Source of the DNA: Dokdonella sp.
GTDB taxonomy: Bacteria > Pseudomonadota > Gammaproteobacteria > Xanthomonadales > Rhodanobacteraceae
Assembly: GCA_019634795.1 (NCBI GenBank)
Contig: JAHCAR010000025.1
Span: 1-36,053, forward strand
DNA length: 36,053 bases
Reading direction: 5' to 3'
The notes under the pieces are model-generated. The model had not been told where the DNA came from, made no database searches, and was given only the letters and a program-made list of their open reading frames with translations. The translations under genes and the position numbers were made by a program. Positions 8,395-15,925 of this stretch are shown piece after piece. Every line of letters starts with the position of its first letter. The stretch's first letter is position 1.

Positions 8395-8407
8395 CGCGTT
8401 GCGCTAG
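8391..8407 (+). other. Palindrome enclosing the purH stop codon
   Basis: CTAGCGC, loop GTT, GCGCTAG: a perfect 7-bp inverted repeat that starts one base before the purH TAG. It is immediately followed by the heptad element at 8412. There is no T-tract. Confidence 0.7.
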
Positions 8408-8411
8408 CGCC

Positions 8412-8518
8412 GGGAATGGGGAATAGAGAATCGGGAATGGTCAGGAGCAGAGCATGAAACTCACAGATCTTGGCTGCGCGATGCTTTTTCCATTCTCCAT
8501 TCTCCATTCCCCATTCCC
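8412..8518 (+). mobile_element. Short heptad-flanked element between purH and purD
   Basis: The left array 8412-8439 is GGGAATG, GGGAATA, GAGAATC, GGGAATG. The right array 8491-8518 is CATTCTC, CATTCTC, CATTCCC, CATTCCC. The 51-bp interior (8440-8490) has no four-helix-bundle sequence. The arms can pair over 28 bp with two mismatches and one G-U. The outer flank CC before the left array is shared with the other two copies. I read it as a gene-less relative of the 1619-2053 cassette. It carries AGGAG and an ATG that open a small frame ending on the purD start. Confidence 0.75.
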
Positions 8519-8528
8519 GTTCCAATGA
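8454..8528 (+). CDS. Possible 24-aa leader peptide coupled to purD
   Basis: AGGAG at 8443-8447 stands 6 bp before the ATG at 8454, the best ribosome binding site in this gap. The frame reads MKLTDLGCAMLFPF and then FxILHSPFPFQ-type residues encoded by the right heptads. It stops with TGA at 8526-8528, overlapping the purD ATG (8525-8527) as ATGA. Since purD has no Shine-Dalgarno, ribosomes finishing this peptide could restart on purD. Expression is inferred; only the sequence arrangement is seen. Confidence 0.45.
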   Translation: MKLTDLGCAMLFPFSILHSPFPFQ

Positions 8529-9805
8529 AAATCCTCGTTGTCGGCGGCGGCGGCCGCGAACATGCACTGGCCTGGAAACTGGCCCAGTCCAGGCGCGTGA
8601 CCGAGGTGGTGGTGGCACCGGGAAATGCCGGCACGGCGCACGAGCCGCGCATGCGCAACGCCGATGTCGCGGTCGACGACATCGACGGCCTGCTCGAGCT
8701 GGCGCGGCGCGAGTCGATCGACCTGACCGTGGTTGGTCCGGAAATTCCGCTCGTGCTCGGCGTCGTCGACCGCTTCCGAGCCGCCGGCCTGGCCTGTTTC
8801 GGACCGCGTCGCATCGCCGCGCAGCTGGAAGGATCCAAGGCCTATGCCAAGGCCTTCCTCGCCCGCCACAACATCCCGACCGCGCGGCACGCCGTGTTCA
8901 GCGACCTCAACCAGGCCCTGGCCCATGTGCGCAAGCATGGCGCGCCGATCGTCATCAAGGCCGATGGCCTCGCTGCGGGCAAGGGCGTGGTCGTTGCGTT
9001 GACCCTCGGCGACGCCGAGCAGGCGCTGCACGACATGCTCGGCGCGCACTCGCTCGGCGATGCCTCGGCGCGCGTGGTCATCGAGGAATTCCTTGAAGGC
9101 GAAGAGGCCAGCTACATCGTCATTTCCGACGGCCAGAACGCGCTGCCGATGGCGACCAGCCAGGACCACAAGCGCGTCGGCGAGGCAGATACCGGACCCA
9201 ACACGGGTGGCATGGGCGCCTATTCGCCGGCACCCGTGGTGACCCCCGAAGTCGATCGCCGCATCATGGACGAAGTGATCCGACCGACTCTTGCCGGCAT
9301 GGCCGCCGAAGGCGCGCCGTTCATCGGCTTCCTCTATGCCGGCCTGATGATCGACCGCAACGGCGCACCGAAGGTCATCGAATTCAACGTGCGCTTCGGC
9401 GATCCGGAAACCCAGCCGATCATGCTGCGCCTGCAATCGGACCTGGTCGAACTGATCGAATCGGCACTGGCCGGTCGCCTCAAGGGCACGCAGGTGCAAT
9501 GGGATCCGCGACCCGCGATCGGCGTGGTCATGGCCGCGCACGGCTATCCAGGCAAGGTTCGCGGCGGCGATCCGATCGACGGCCTCGACAGCGACTTCGG
9601 CAAGGACACCAAGGTATTCCACGCCGGTACGCGCGAGCGCGATGGCAAGGTGGTGACCGCCGGTGGTCGCGTGCTCACGGTCTGCGCCCTCGGCAAGGAC
9701 ATCGGCGCCGCCCGCGAACGCGCCTATGCGGCACTGGCGAAGCTACGCTTCGACGGCGCCTTCCATCGGCGCGACATCGGCCATCGCGCGCTCAGCCGGG
9801 AATAG
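8525..9805 (+). CDS. purD: Phosphoribosylamine-glycine ligase
   Basis: ATP-grasp enzyme making GAR from phosphoribosylamine and glycine, the second step of purine synthesis. The product is 426 aa (E. coli 429). MKILVVGGGGREHALAWKLA is the N-domain. The ATP-grasp loop IKADGLAAGKGVVVA is near residue 145. TGPNTGGMGAYSPAPV and EFNVRFGDPETQPIM are diagnostic. The start is fixed by the family N-terminus. The bases before it come from a heptad element with no Shine-Dalgarno, and a leader frame ends there as ATGA. The stop TAG (9803-9805) is read from the first heptads of the next element, so both ends of purD touch element copies. Confidence 0.97.
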   Translation: MKILVVGGGGREHALAWKLAQSRRVTEVVVAPGNAGTAHEPRMRNADVAVDDIDGLLELARRESIDLTVVGPEIPLVLGVVDRFRAAGLACFGPRRIAAQLEGSKAYAKAFLARHNIPTARHAVFSDLNQALAHVRKHGAPIVIKADGLAAGKGVVVALTLGDAEQALHDMLGAHSLGDASARVVIEEFLEGEEASYIVISDGQNALPMATSQDHKRVGEADTGPNTGGMGAYSPAPVVTPEVDRRIMDEVIRPTLAGMAAEGAPFIGFLYAGLMIDRNGAPKVIEFNVRFGDPETQPIMLRLQSDLVELIESALAGRLKGTQVQWDPRPAIGVVMAAHGYPGKVRGGDPIDGLDSDFGKDTKVFHAGTRERDGKVVTAGGRVLTVCALGKDIGAARERAYAALAKLRFDGAFHRRDIGHRALSRE

Positions 9806-9899
9806 GGAATGGGGAATGGGGAATGGTTCAAGCGGAGCGCGCTTCGCCCCTGCCTTTGTCTCTGCTCTTGCCTTTAACCATTCCCCATTCCCCATTCCC
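9798..9899 (+). mobile_element. Short heptad-flanked element after purD
   Basis: The left array 9798-9825 is GGGAATA then three GGGAATG; the right array 9879-9899 is three CATTCCC. Bases 9805-9828 and 9876-9899 form a perfect 24-bp inverted repeat. After the left array comes GTTCAAGCGG, identical to the 10 bp at the same position in the gene-bearing cassette (1647-1656). This indicates an internally deleted copy. Its left array supplies the purD stop codon, and its right end lies 4 bp from the stop of the convergent RsbW-like gene. As RNA the stem could protect or end transcripts, although no T-tract follows. Confidence 0.78.
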
Positions 9900-9903
9900 G
9901 GCC

Positions 9904-10350
9904 CTATAGAGCCACGCGCACGCGCAGGTGGTTTTCGCCGCGTCTGAAGGCGTAGACGAATTCGCGCGTCATCGCGCGGACCATGGCGATGCCGACACCG
10001 CCGGGTGTGGCCGCGGCCAGTGACGCCGGCATCTGTGCCGCCGCGATCGCGGTCGGGTCGAAGGCCGCCGCACAATAACGAAGCCGCACGATCAGTTCGT
10101 CCTTGCGCCGGCGCAGATGCACGTGCACGGGACCGCGCGCGGACTGGGCGTGCATGATCACGTTGGCCAGCAGCTCATCGAGTACGGTGGCCAGGGTCTG
10201 GCGCACCGACTCGGCAATACCGGCCGCGATCAGGTCCTGTTCGAGGGCATCGGCAAAACGGCCGATCGCGCCTCGCTCGCGGCCCACGCGATAGCGCCAT
10301 CGGCTCGCCGCCGCCGGCCGCGGCGCTTGTTGTCGGTCCTTTTCCGCCAT
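9904..10350 (-). CDS. RsbW-like ATP-binding protein (anti-sigma kinase type)
   Basis: A 148-aa single-domain GHKL ATPase of the HATPase_c_2 family, the family of serine-kinase anti-sigma factors RsbW/SpoIIAB. The N-box is LDELLANVIMHA (Glu and Asn for magnesium-ATP). The G-box region is GGVGIAMVRAMTREFVY. An N-terminal helix (RERGAIGRFADALEQDL) resembles the dimer region. The ATG has GGAGGG 7 bp upstream, a strong ribosome binding site. No anti-anti-sigma (STAS) protein, RsbU phosphatase or sigma factor is encoded nearby, so its partner is unknown. It is convergent with purD. Confidence 0.75.
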   Translation of the reverse strand: MAEKDRQQAPRPAAASRWRYRVGRERGAIGRFADALEQDLIAAGIAESVRQTLATVLDELLANVIMHAQSARGPVHVHLRRRKDELIVRLRYCAAAFDPTAIAAAQMPASLAAATPGGVGIAMVRAMTREFVYAFRRGENHLRVRVAL

Positions 10351-10504
10351 GCTTGAACCCTCCCCGGTTCATCGTGGACGAAGCGCTCCGGACTGGCAAA
10401 CCGCGCCTGCCGCCTTGCGGCCAGCAAGGCGATCCTGCCGTGCACGCGAGCGACGATACACCCGTCGCGCGGGCCATTCCCGCACCGGATCCGCATTCCC
10501 GGCA

Positions 10505-10532
10505 TTGCCCGACCGCGCGCCTCTGCTAAATT
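10505..10532 (+). promoter_or_regulatory. Possible promoter of the LplT-PlsC gene
   Basis: TTGCCC (10505-10510), a 16-bp spacer and TAAATT (10527-10532), each matching the sigma-70 consensus at four of six positions, 33 bp before the ATG at 10566. Confidence 0.35.
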
Positions 10533-10565
10533 GCCCGCATCCTCCCCGCCCAGCCGAACGCGCCC

Positions 10566-12449
10566 ATGTCCGAACACAGCCAGTTCACCCTGCTCGGCAA
10601 GCGGCGCTTCGCGCCGTTCTTCACCACCCAGGCGCTTGGCGCCTTCAACGACAACGCCTTTCGCCAGGGCATGGTCGTTTTGATCGGCTTCCACCTCGGC
10701 CTGGCCATCGAGGCGGTCAGCTTCTACGCGATGATCGCGCCGGCCGTGTTCATCCTGCCCTTCTTCCTGTTCTCGGCCACCGCCGGACAGATCGCCGAGA
10801 AATTCGAGAAGACCCGCCTGATCCGCTACGTCAAGCTGTTCGAGATCGCAGCCATGCTGATGGCGGTCTATGCGTTCCACGCGCACCAGGTCTGGCTGCT
10901 GTTCGTCGTGCTGTTCCTGATGGGCCTGCACTCGACGGTGTTCGGTCCGATCAAGTACGCGATCCTGCCGCAGGCGCTGCACATCGACGAACTGGTCGGC
11001 GGCAACGGCCTGGTCGAGATGGGCACCTCGATGGCCGTACTGATCGGCATGATGGCCGGCGGTTCGCTGATGGCCATGGGCGATTTCGGCGCCACCGCGG
11101 CCTCGATCCTCGTTGTCGGCGTGGCCGTGATCGGCTACCTGGTCAGCCGCGCCATCCCGCCGGCACCAGCCACCGCCCCCGACCTCAAGTTCAACTGGAA
11201 TCCGGCCAGCGAAACGCTGCGCGTGCTGCGCTACGTGGTCAAGGACCGCACCATCTTCAACGCGATCCTCGGCATCTCGTGGTTCTGGTTTTTCGGCACC
11301 GTGTTCACGGCCCAGTTGCCGGCCTACACGCAGACCTTTCTCGGCGGCGGCGAAGGCGTGCTGAACCTGACCCTGGCCCTGTTCTCGGTCGGCGTCGGCA
11401 TCGGCTCGCTGCTCTGCGAACGCCTGTCCGGACACAAGGTCGAGATCGGCCTGGTGCCGTTCGGCTCAATCGGCATGACCGTGTTCGCGATCGACCTGTA
11501 CTTTGCCCGACCGCTCGCGGCCAGTGCGCACGGCCTCACCGTGATGGGCTTCCTCGGCGCCACGGGCAGCCCGCGCATCATCATCGACCTGCTCCTGATC
11601 GGCCTTTTCGCCGGCCTCTTCATCGTGCCGCTGTTCGCCCTCGTGCAGAGTCGCACCGACCGCAGCGAGCTGTCGCGCGTGATCGCCGGCAACAACATCC
11701 TCAACGCGCTTTTCATGGTCGTGTCGGCCGGCCTCGGCCTCGGCCTGACTGCGCTCGGCTTTTCGATCCCGCAGATCTTCCTGGCCGTGGCCGTGCTGAA
11801 TGCCGCCGTCGCCATCTACATCTACACGCTGGTCCCCGAATTCCTCATGCGTTTCCTGTCCTGGATCCTGATCAACACGCTGTACCGGATCCGTACCGAA
11901 GGGCTCGACCGCATTCCCGAGCACGGACCCGCCCTGCTCGTCTGCAACCACGTCAGCTACATGGATGCGCTGATCGTCGCCGGCAGCGTGCGCCGGCCCT
12001 CGCGCTTCGTCATGTACTACAAGATCTTCAACATCCCGGTCATGCGCTTCATCTTCCGTACCGCCAAGGCGATCCCGATCGCCTCGGCCAAGGAGGATCC
12101 GGCCCTGCTCGAAAAGGCCTTCGCGGAAATCGACCGCGCCCTCGCCGAGGGCGAGATCGTCTGCATCTTCCCGGAGGGTGGACTGACTGCGGACGGCGAG
12201 ATCGCGACCTTCCGGCCCGGCGTCGAGCGCATCCTCGCGCAGCGCGCCGTGCCGGTGATTCCGCTCGCGATCCGCGGACTCTGGGGCAGCATCTTCAGCC
12301 GTCGCGACAGCGCACCGGGGCGCATGCGCCTGCCGCGGCGGTTCTGGTCGCGCATCGTGCTCGCCGTCGGCGAGCCGGTCGCCCCGACCGAAGCCAGCGC
12401 CGCAACGCTCGAGCAGCGTGTGCGCGAGCTGCGCGGCGCCTGGGCCTGA
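10566..12449 (+). CDS. LplT-type MFS transporter fused to PlsC-type acyltransferase
   Basis: A 627-aa inner-membrane protein. Residues 1 to about 415 form an MFS transporter of the lysophospholipid-transporter (LplT) type, beginning FFTTQALGAFNDNAFRQGMV with about 12 membrane helices. Residues about 430-620 form a glycerolipid acyltransferase: CNHVSYMDALIV carries the His-x4-Asp active site (near 461), and FPEGGLTADGEI with FRPGVERIL is the EG substrate motif. Together these suggest flipping lysophospholipid inward and re-acylating it. The acyl-ACP synthetase domain found in Aas and in three-part fusions is absent, so the acyl donor must come from elsewhere. It stands alone, followed by a repeat array. 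Confidence 0.88.
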   Translation: MSEHSQFTLLGKRRFAPFFTTQALGAFNDNAFRQGMVVLIGFHLGLAIEAVSFYAMIAPAVFILPFFLFSATAGQIAEKFEKTRLIRYVKLFEIAAMLMAVYAFHAHQVWLLFVVLFLMGLHSTVFGPIKYAILPQALHIDELVGGNGLVEMGTSMAVLIGMMAGGSLMAMGDFGATAASILVVGVAVIGYLVSRAIPPAPATAPDLKFNWNPASETLRVLRYVVKDRTIFNAILGISWFWFFGTVFTAQLPAYTQTFLGGGEGVLNLTLALFSVGVGIGSLLCERLSGHKVEIGLVPFGSIGMTVFAIDLYFARPLAASAHGLTVMGFLGATGSPRIIIDLLLIGLFAGLFIVPLFALVQSRTDRSELSRVIAGNNILNALFMVVSAGLGLGLTALGFSIPQIFLAVAVLNAAVAIYIYTLVPEFLMRFLSWILINTLYRIRTEGLDRIPEHGPALLVCNHVSYMDALIVAGSVRRPSRFVMYYKIFNIPVMRFIFRTAKAIPIASAKEDPALLEKAFAEIDRALAEGEIVCIFPEGGLTADGEIATFRPGVERILAQRAVPVIPLAIRGLWGSIFSRRDSAPGRMRLPRRFWSRIVLAVGEPVAPTEASAATLEQRVRELRGAWA

Positions 12450-12463
12450 GGCAGTTCATTGCG

Positions 12464-12912
12464 GCGCGCCTTTCCTTCCCCCTCGGGAGAAGGATCTAAC
12501 CCGCGCTCTGCAACGCGCCTTTCCTTCTCCCCTTGGGAGAAGGTGCCGAAGGCGGATGAGGGTCCGTGCGAAGCGCGATATCGACGCCGCGGCGTACCCT
12601 CATCCGGCGCTGCGCGCCACCTTCTCCCGGCGGGAGAAGGGTCTAATCCGCGCTCCGCGCCGCGCCTTTCCTTCTCCCCTTGGGAGAAGGTGCCGAAGGC
12701 GGATGAGGGTCCGTGCGAAGCGCGATATCGACGCCACGGCGTACCCTCATCCGGCGCTGCGCGCCACCTTCTCCCGGCGGGAGAAGGATCTAACCCGCGC
12801 TCCGCGGCGCGCCCTTCCTTCTCCCCCTGGGAGAAGGTGCCGAAGGCGGATGAGGGTCCGTGCGAAGCGCGATATCGACGCCACGGCGTACGCTCATCCG
12901 GCGCTGCACGCT
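12464..12912. repeat. Tandem array with 147-bp period built from hairpins
   Basis: Units begin at 12514, 12661 and 12808 (exactly 147 bp apart), preceded by a degenerate partial unit at 12464. Each unit opens with the hairpin CCTTCTCCC, loop CTT, GGGAGAAGG and closes with CCTTCTCCC, loop GGC, GGGAGAAGG. Between them GGATGAGGGT and ACCCTCATCC form a further inverted pair around a 31-bp core holding GATATC. The last unit lacks its closing hairpin. The stretch 12450-12985 contains no gene; frames open through it are repeat artefacts. Relatives of the hairpin occur near 22484, 34295 and 34520. Confidence 0.9.
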
Positions 12913-12985
12913 GCAGTCTCTCCTCTCGTTTCTTATCCCCTGGGCAAGAATCGCATCGCGCTAATACGTTCCAGGGGCCCAATCA

Positions 12986-13867
12986 TCAGGTCGCCCAGCC
13001 GCCGAGCACGATGACCGCGATCACGGCCAGCCAGACGTAAAGCGCGCGGCGCAGGACGATCTGGGTATCGGCCAGTTCGGCGAGCGGGTCGCCGACACTC
13101 TCCTCGCCGCCGTCGCCCGCAGCGACATCGGCATCGACGCCGGCCCGCGCGATCACCGCCAGGAAGCCGAGATCGAGCGTGAAATAGCCCTGGCCATGGG
13201 CGCGATGGTAGTCGTGCCAGGCGCTGACGATCGCATCGAAATCGGAAACCAGGGCCAGCGACCAGGCCAGCAGATGGGCCGGCGCCCAGTCCATGATCAG
13301 GGCCGCGCGTTCGAAGTCGGCGCGCGAATCGCCGATCGCCTCGGCGAAGGCCGGCGAGCGCGCGAGTTGTTGCACGAGGCGGTAGGCGAGCGCGCCGACC
13401 GGACCCAGCACGGCGAACCAGAACAGCACGCCGAAGCGGCGCGAAAGTGCGGCGGCGAAACTGGCCTCGATCAGGCCCGCGGCGCTGTACGAAACCGCCT
13501 GCTCGCTGACCCCCTCGCCGAGCAGCTGGGCAGCCTGCCGGCGTCGCTCGCTGTCCGGCGCCTTGAGCACGGACTCGATGTCGGTGTCGAGGTCGCGCGG
13601 GCCCCAGCAGAAGAACAGCACGACGACCATGAAGGCCAGTTCGAGCACGCCGAACCAGTGCCGGTGCAGGGCGGCCTGGATCAGGCCGGTCAGGACGACG
13701 AGCAAACCGGCCACGAGCAGCGTGCGCAAGCGGACATTGCCTGCCGGACTGTCGCCGGGTCCACGCAGCCAGTCGCGCAGCCAGGAAAAGTTCCGGTAGC
13801 GGGCCAGATCCGGCAACGCATGCGTTGACAGCAGCACGATAAGAATCGCGATCAGGGTCGTGGCCAT
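12986..13867 (-). CDS. ampE: AmpE-like inner-membrane protein
   Basis: A 293-aa membrane protein of the AmpE/CobD-like family. AmpE is linked to beta-lactamase induction with AmpD, although its mechanism is unclear. The N-terminal helix TTLIAILIVLLSTHALPDL, further helices around TLLVAGLLVVLTGLIQAALH and FGVLELAFMVVVLFFCWGPRDL, the block FGVLFWFAVLGPVGALAYRLV (the clearest AmpE signature), and a C-terminal helix (VWLAVIAVIVLGGW) are visible. Length fits E. coli AmpE (284). No ampD lies next to it; the gene upstream on this strand is nudC, 58 bp away. Confidence 0.8.
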   Translation of the reverse strand: MATTLIAILIVLLSTHALPDLARYRNFSWLRDWLRGPGDSPAGNVRLRTLLVAGLLVVLTGLIQAALHRHWFGVLELAFMVVVLFFCWGPRDLDTDIESVLKAPDSERRRQAAQLLGEGVSEQAVSYSAAGLIEASFAAALSRRFGVLFWFAVLGPVGALAYRLVQQLARSPAFAEAIGDSRADFERAALIMDWAPAHLLAWSLALVSDFDAIVSAWHDYHRAHGQGYFTLDLGFLAVIARAGVDADVAAGDGGEESVGDPLAELADTQIVLRRALYVWLAVIAVIVLGGWAT

Positions 13868-13925
13868 GGGTTCCGGCGTTTGCGGTAGTGATCGGGATTG
13901 TAGCCCGCGCAGCTTCCGCGTCCAG

Positions 13926-14891
13926 TCAGGCCCAGGTGGCCGGCGACTTCAGCTCGCCCAGTTCAAGGCCGCCGGCCTGCCTGAGCCAATGCTCGATCAG
14001 GCGATAGGACACCGACAGCGGCGGCGGCAAGCCGAGACGTCCCGCTTCGAGATCGGCGACGAACTCGTCGACTTCAAACCAGTGCGCCTCGTCGATTTCG
14101 TCGCCGACCGCGATGCTCGGATCGTCCGCGCGTGCGGTGAAACCGAGCATCAGCGAGGACGGAAACGGCCACGGCTGCGAGGAATGGTAGTCGCAGTCGA
14201 CGACGCGCACGCCGGCCTCCTCGAAGACCTCGCGGCGCACGGCGTCCTCGAGGGTTTCGCCGGGCTCGACGAATCCGGCCAGGGTCGAATAGCGGCCGGC
14301 CGGCCAGCTGGCCTGGCGCCCGAGCAGGCAGGCATCGCGCCAGGTGACGATGACGATGATGGCCGGATCGGTGCGCGGAAAGTGTTCGATGGCGCAGGCC
14401 GGATTGGTGCAGCGGGCGCGATGTCCGGCCCATTCGAGGCTCAGTTCGCTGCCGCAGGCGCCGCACCAGCGCGTGCGCGACTGCCAATGGGCCAGTCCGC
14501 GCGCATAGGCGAACAAGCCAGCCTCGAAGGCCGGCAGGCCGAGCCCGGCGCGGCGCAGGTCCAGGTAGCGCGAGTCAAAGCTGGCAGCGAGCGCAATGGC
14601 GTCGCCGGCTTCGGCACTGAGCAGGAAGTAGGGTGTCTGCTCTGCGTCGACACCGAGCAGCGAGGGTCGCGCGGCGGCCAGCAGTCCTTCGCGTTCACGC
14701 CCGGCGAGGAAGCGCAGGGCACTAGCACCGGCATCGACCAGGGCCTTGCCATCGGGATCGAGCACGAGGAAGCGCGCGCCGGCGTGGACCAGCTGGGTCT
14801 CGAGCCAGGCCTGGTCGAGCCGGCGTTCACCGCAGCGATCGAGGGCAAGGCCGGCGAAGACGTTCTTGCGGCTGCGCTGGTCGGCGCTCAT
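13926..14891 (-). CDS. nudC: NAD+ diphosphatase (Nudix, zinc-ribbon)
   Basis: Hydrolyses NAD(H) to NMN and AMP, and in E. coli removes NAD caps from RNA. The product is 321 aa from ATG 14891. The zinc ribbon is CGACGSE and CTNPAC. The Nudix box, starting GFVEPGETLEDAVRREVFEE and completed by AGV, is perfect. SQPWPFPSSLM is the NudC-specific signature that separates it from ADP-ribose hydrolases. A longer form from GTG 14939 would add 16 residues without family support; TAGG a few bases before 14891 is a modest ribosome binding site. Transcribed toward ampE. Confidence 0.93.
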   Translation of the reverse strand: MSADQRSRKNVFAGLALDRCGERRLDQAWLETQLVHAGARFLVLDPDGKALVDAGASALRFLAGREREGLLAAARPSLLGVDAEQTPYFLLSAEAGDAIALAASFDSRYLDLRRAGLGLPAFEAGLFAYARGLAHWQSRTRWCGACGSELSLEWAGHRARCTNPACAIEHFPRTDPAIIVIVTWRDACLLGRQASWPAGRYSTLAGFVEPGETLEDAVRREVFEEAGVRVVDCDYHSSQPWPFPSSLMLGFTARADDPSIAVGDEIDEAHWFEVDEFVADLEAGRLGLPPPLSVSYRLIEHWLRQAGGLELGELKSPATWA

Positions 14892-14973
14892 GGCTTGCCT
14901 ACCGCGGACACGGGCCACCGGCGGCGATCGCGGCAGCACGACGCGCCGGAGCCAGCGCGCGCAGGTGCGGAAT

Positions 14974-15342
14974 TCAGACGGCGAACGAGGATCCGCATCC
15001 GCAGGTCGTCTTCGCGTTCGGGTTGCGGATGACGAACTGGGCGCCGGTCAGGGACTCGGAGTAGTCGATCTCGGCCCCGGCCAGGTATTGCAGGCTGAGC
15101 GGATCGACCAGCAGGACCACGCCATCGCGCTCGATGGCGAGATCGTCCTCGGCGCGCTCTTCGTCGAAGGTGAAGCCGTACTGGAAGCCCGAACAGCCGC
15201 CGCCACTGATGTAAACGCGCAGCTTGAGCTGCGGATTGCCTTCCTCGGCAATCAGCTCGGTGACCTTGCCGGCCGCGGCCGCGGTGAACACCATCGGCGC
15301 GTCGGCACTGTCGAGATAGGTCGGAACGGTATCGCTGTTCAT
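14974..15342 (-). CDS. erpA: Iron-sulfur cluster insertion protein ErpA
   Basis: A-type carrier that delivers Fe-S clusters to apoproteins. The product is 122 aa. [20 protein letters not shown], then [17 protein letters not shown] with the first ligand cysteine, and [12 protein letters not shown] with the paired C-terminal cysteines (C-x-C), are the full A-type pattern. The ErpA reading over IscA/SufA rests on the N-terminus and the neighbours (nudC, bactofilin) as in xanthomonads. The Shine-Dalgarno is weak. A double palindrome lies 21-38 bp upstream (15363-15380). Confidence 0.92.
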   Translation of the reverse strand: MNSDTVPTYLDSADAPMVFTAAAAGKVTELIAEEGNPQLKLRVYISGGGCSGFQYGFTFDEERAEDDLAIERDGVVLLVDPLSLQYLAGAEIDYSESLTGAQFVIRNPNAKTTCGCGSSFAV

Positions 15343-15362
15343 GCGGGAAGCCGGGCAGGAAA

Positions 15363-15380
15363 TGACGCAGTCATCTGACT
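15363..15380 (-). promoter_or_regulatory. Overlapping palindromes upstream of erpA
   Basis: TGAC-GCA-GTCA (15363-15373) overlaps AGTCA-TC-TGACT (15369-15380). This is an operator-like arrangement 21 bp before the erpA ATG. It does not match the IscR sites I know, so the regulator is unknown. Confidence 0.3.
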
Positions 15381-15460
15381 CTTGCAGATCGAGGCGTTTG
15401 CGCAGGATTCAAGCACCGCGAGAGCGCTGCGGCGCAGCAGCCAGCGAACTGTCGTCGGCA

Positions 15461-15925
15461 TCAGGCCGCCTGGGTCGACTTGACCCGCGATTCCTTGCCC
15501 GATGCCGGGGCATCGGCGTCTTCCGCTTCGGCGGCCTTGGGCCCGCTGAGCTGCCGCTGCGGCTCGGCCTGGTAGATCATCTTGCCGTTGAGCTGTGCGC
15601 CGGCGGCCATCTCGAGGACCTTGTAGTAGACGTTGCCGTCGATGCGCGCATTGGCCGCCAGTTCGAGGCGCTCGGAAACGACGATGTCGCCCTTGACCTG
15701 GCCATTGATGACCGCGTTCGGCGCGCGGATCTCGCCGTGCACCCGGCCCTTCTCGCTCAGGGTCAGCACGGCCTTGTCGCCCTGCGCGCTGATCGACCCT
15801 TCGACGGTGCCATCCATGTGCAGGCCACCGCTGAATTCGATGTCACCGCGAATCGTGGTTCCTTCGGCCACCAGGGTCGTGATCGCCGCCATTGAGTGGT
15901 TCCCTCGCTTGTCACTGCCGAACAT
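15461..15925 (-). CDS. Bactofilin
   Basis: Polymer-forming cytoskeletal protein of 154 aa. A short N-terminal tail (MFGSDKRGNHSM) leads to the bactofilin beta-helix core: TLVAEGTTIRGDIEFSGG, HMDGTVEGSIS, repeated turns such as GRVHGEI, GQVKGDIV, and ARIDGNVYYKVLEMAAGAQL. A disordered, Glu/Asp/Ala-rich tail follows. MFG starts are usual for bactofilins. Its start overlaps by 14 bp the end of the upstream DUF6776-like membrane gene, so the two are very likely co-translated. This pairing suggests a membrane-attached filament involved in cell shape or envelope synthesis. Confidence 0.9.
   Translation of the reverse strand: MFGSDKRGNHSMAAITTLVAEGTTIRGDIEFSGGLHMDGTVEGSISAQGDKAVLTLSEKGRVHGEIRAPNAVINGQVKGDIVVSERLELAANARIDGNVYYKVLEMAAGAQLNGKMIYQAEPQRQLSGPKAAEAEDADAPASGKESRVKSTQAA

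Noticed and set aside
12418-13014. Open frames on both strands through the 147-bp array
   Set aside because: The translations repeat with the DNA period and resemble no protein; there is no ribosome binding site.
12986-13867. Assignment of the membrane protein as CobD/CbiB
   Set aside because: Shorter than CobD, and the FWFAVLGPVGALAYRL block fits AmpE better; no cobalamin genes are near.
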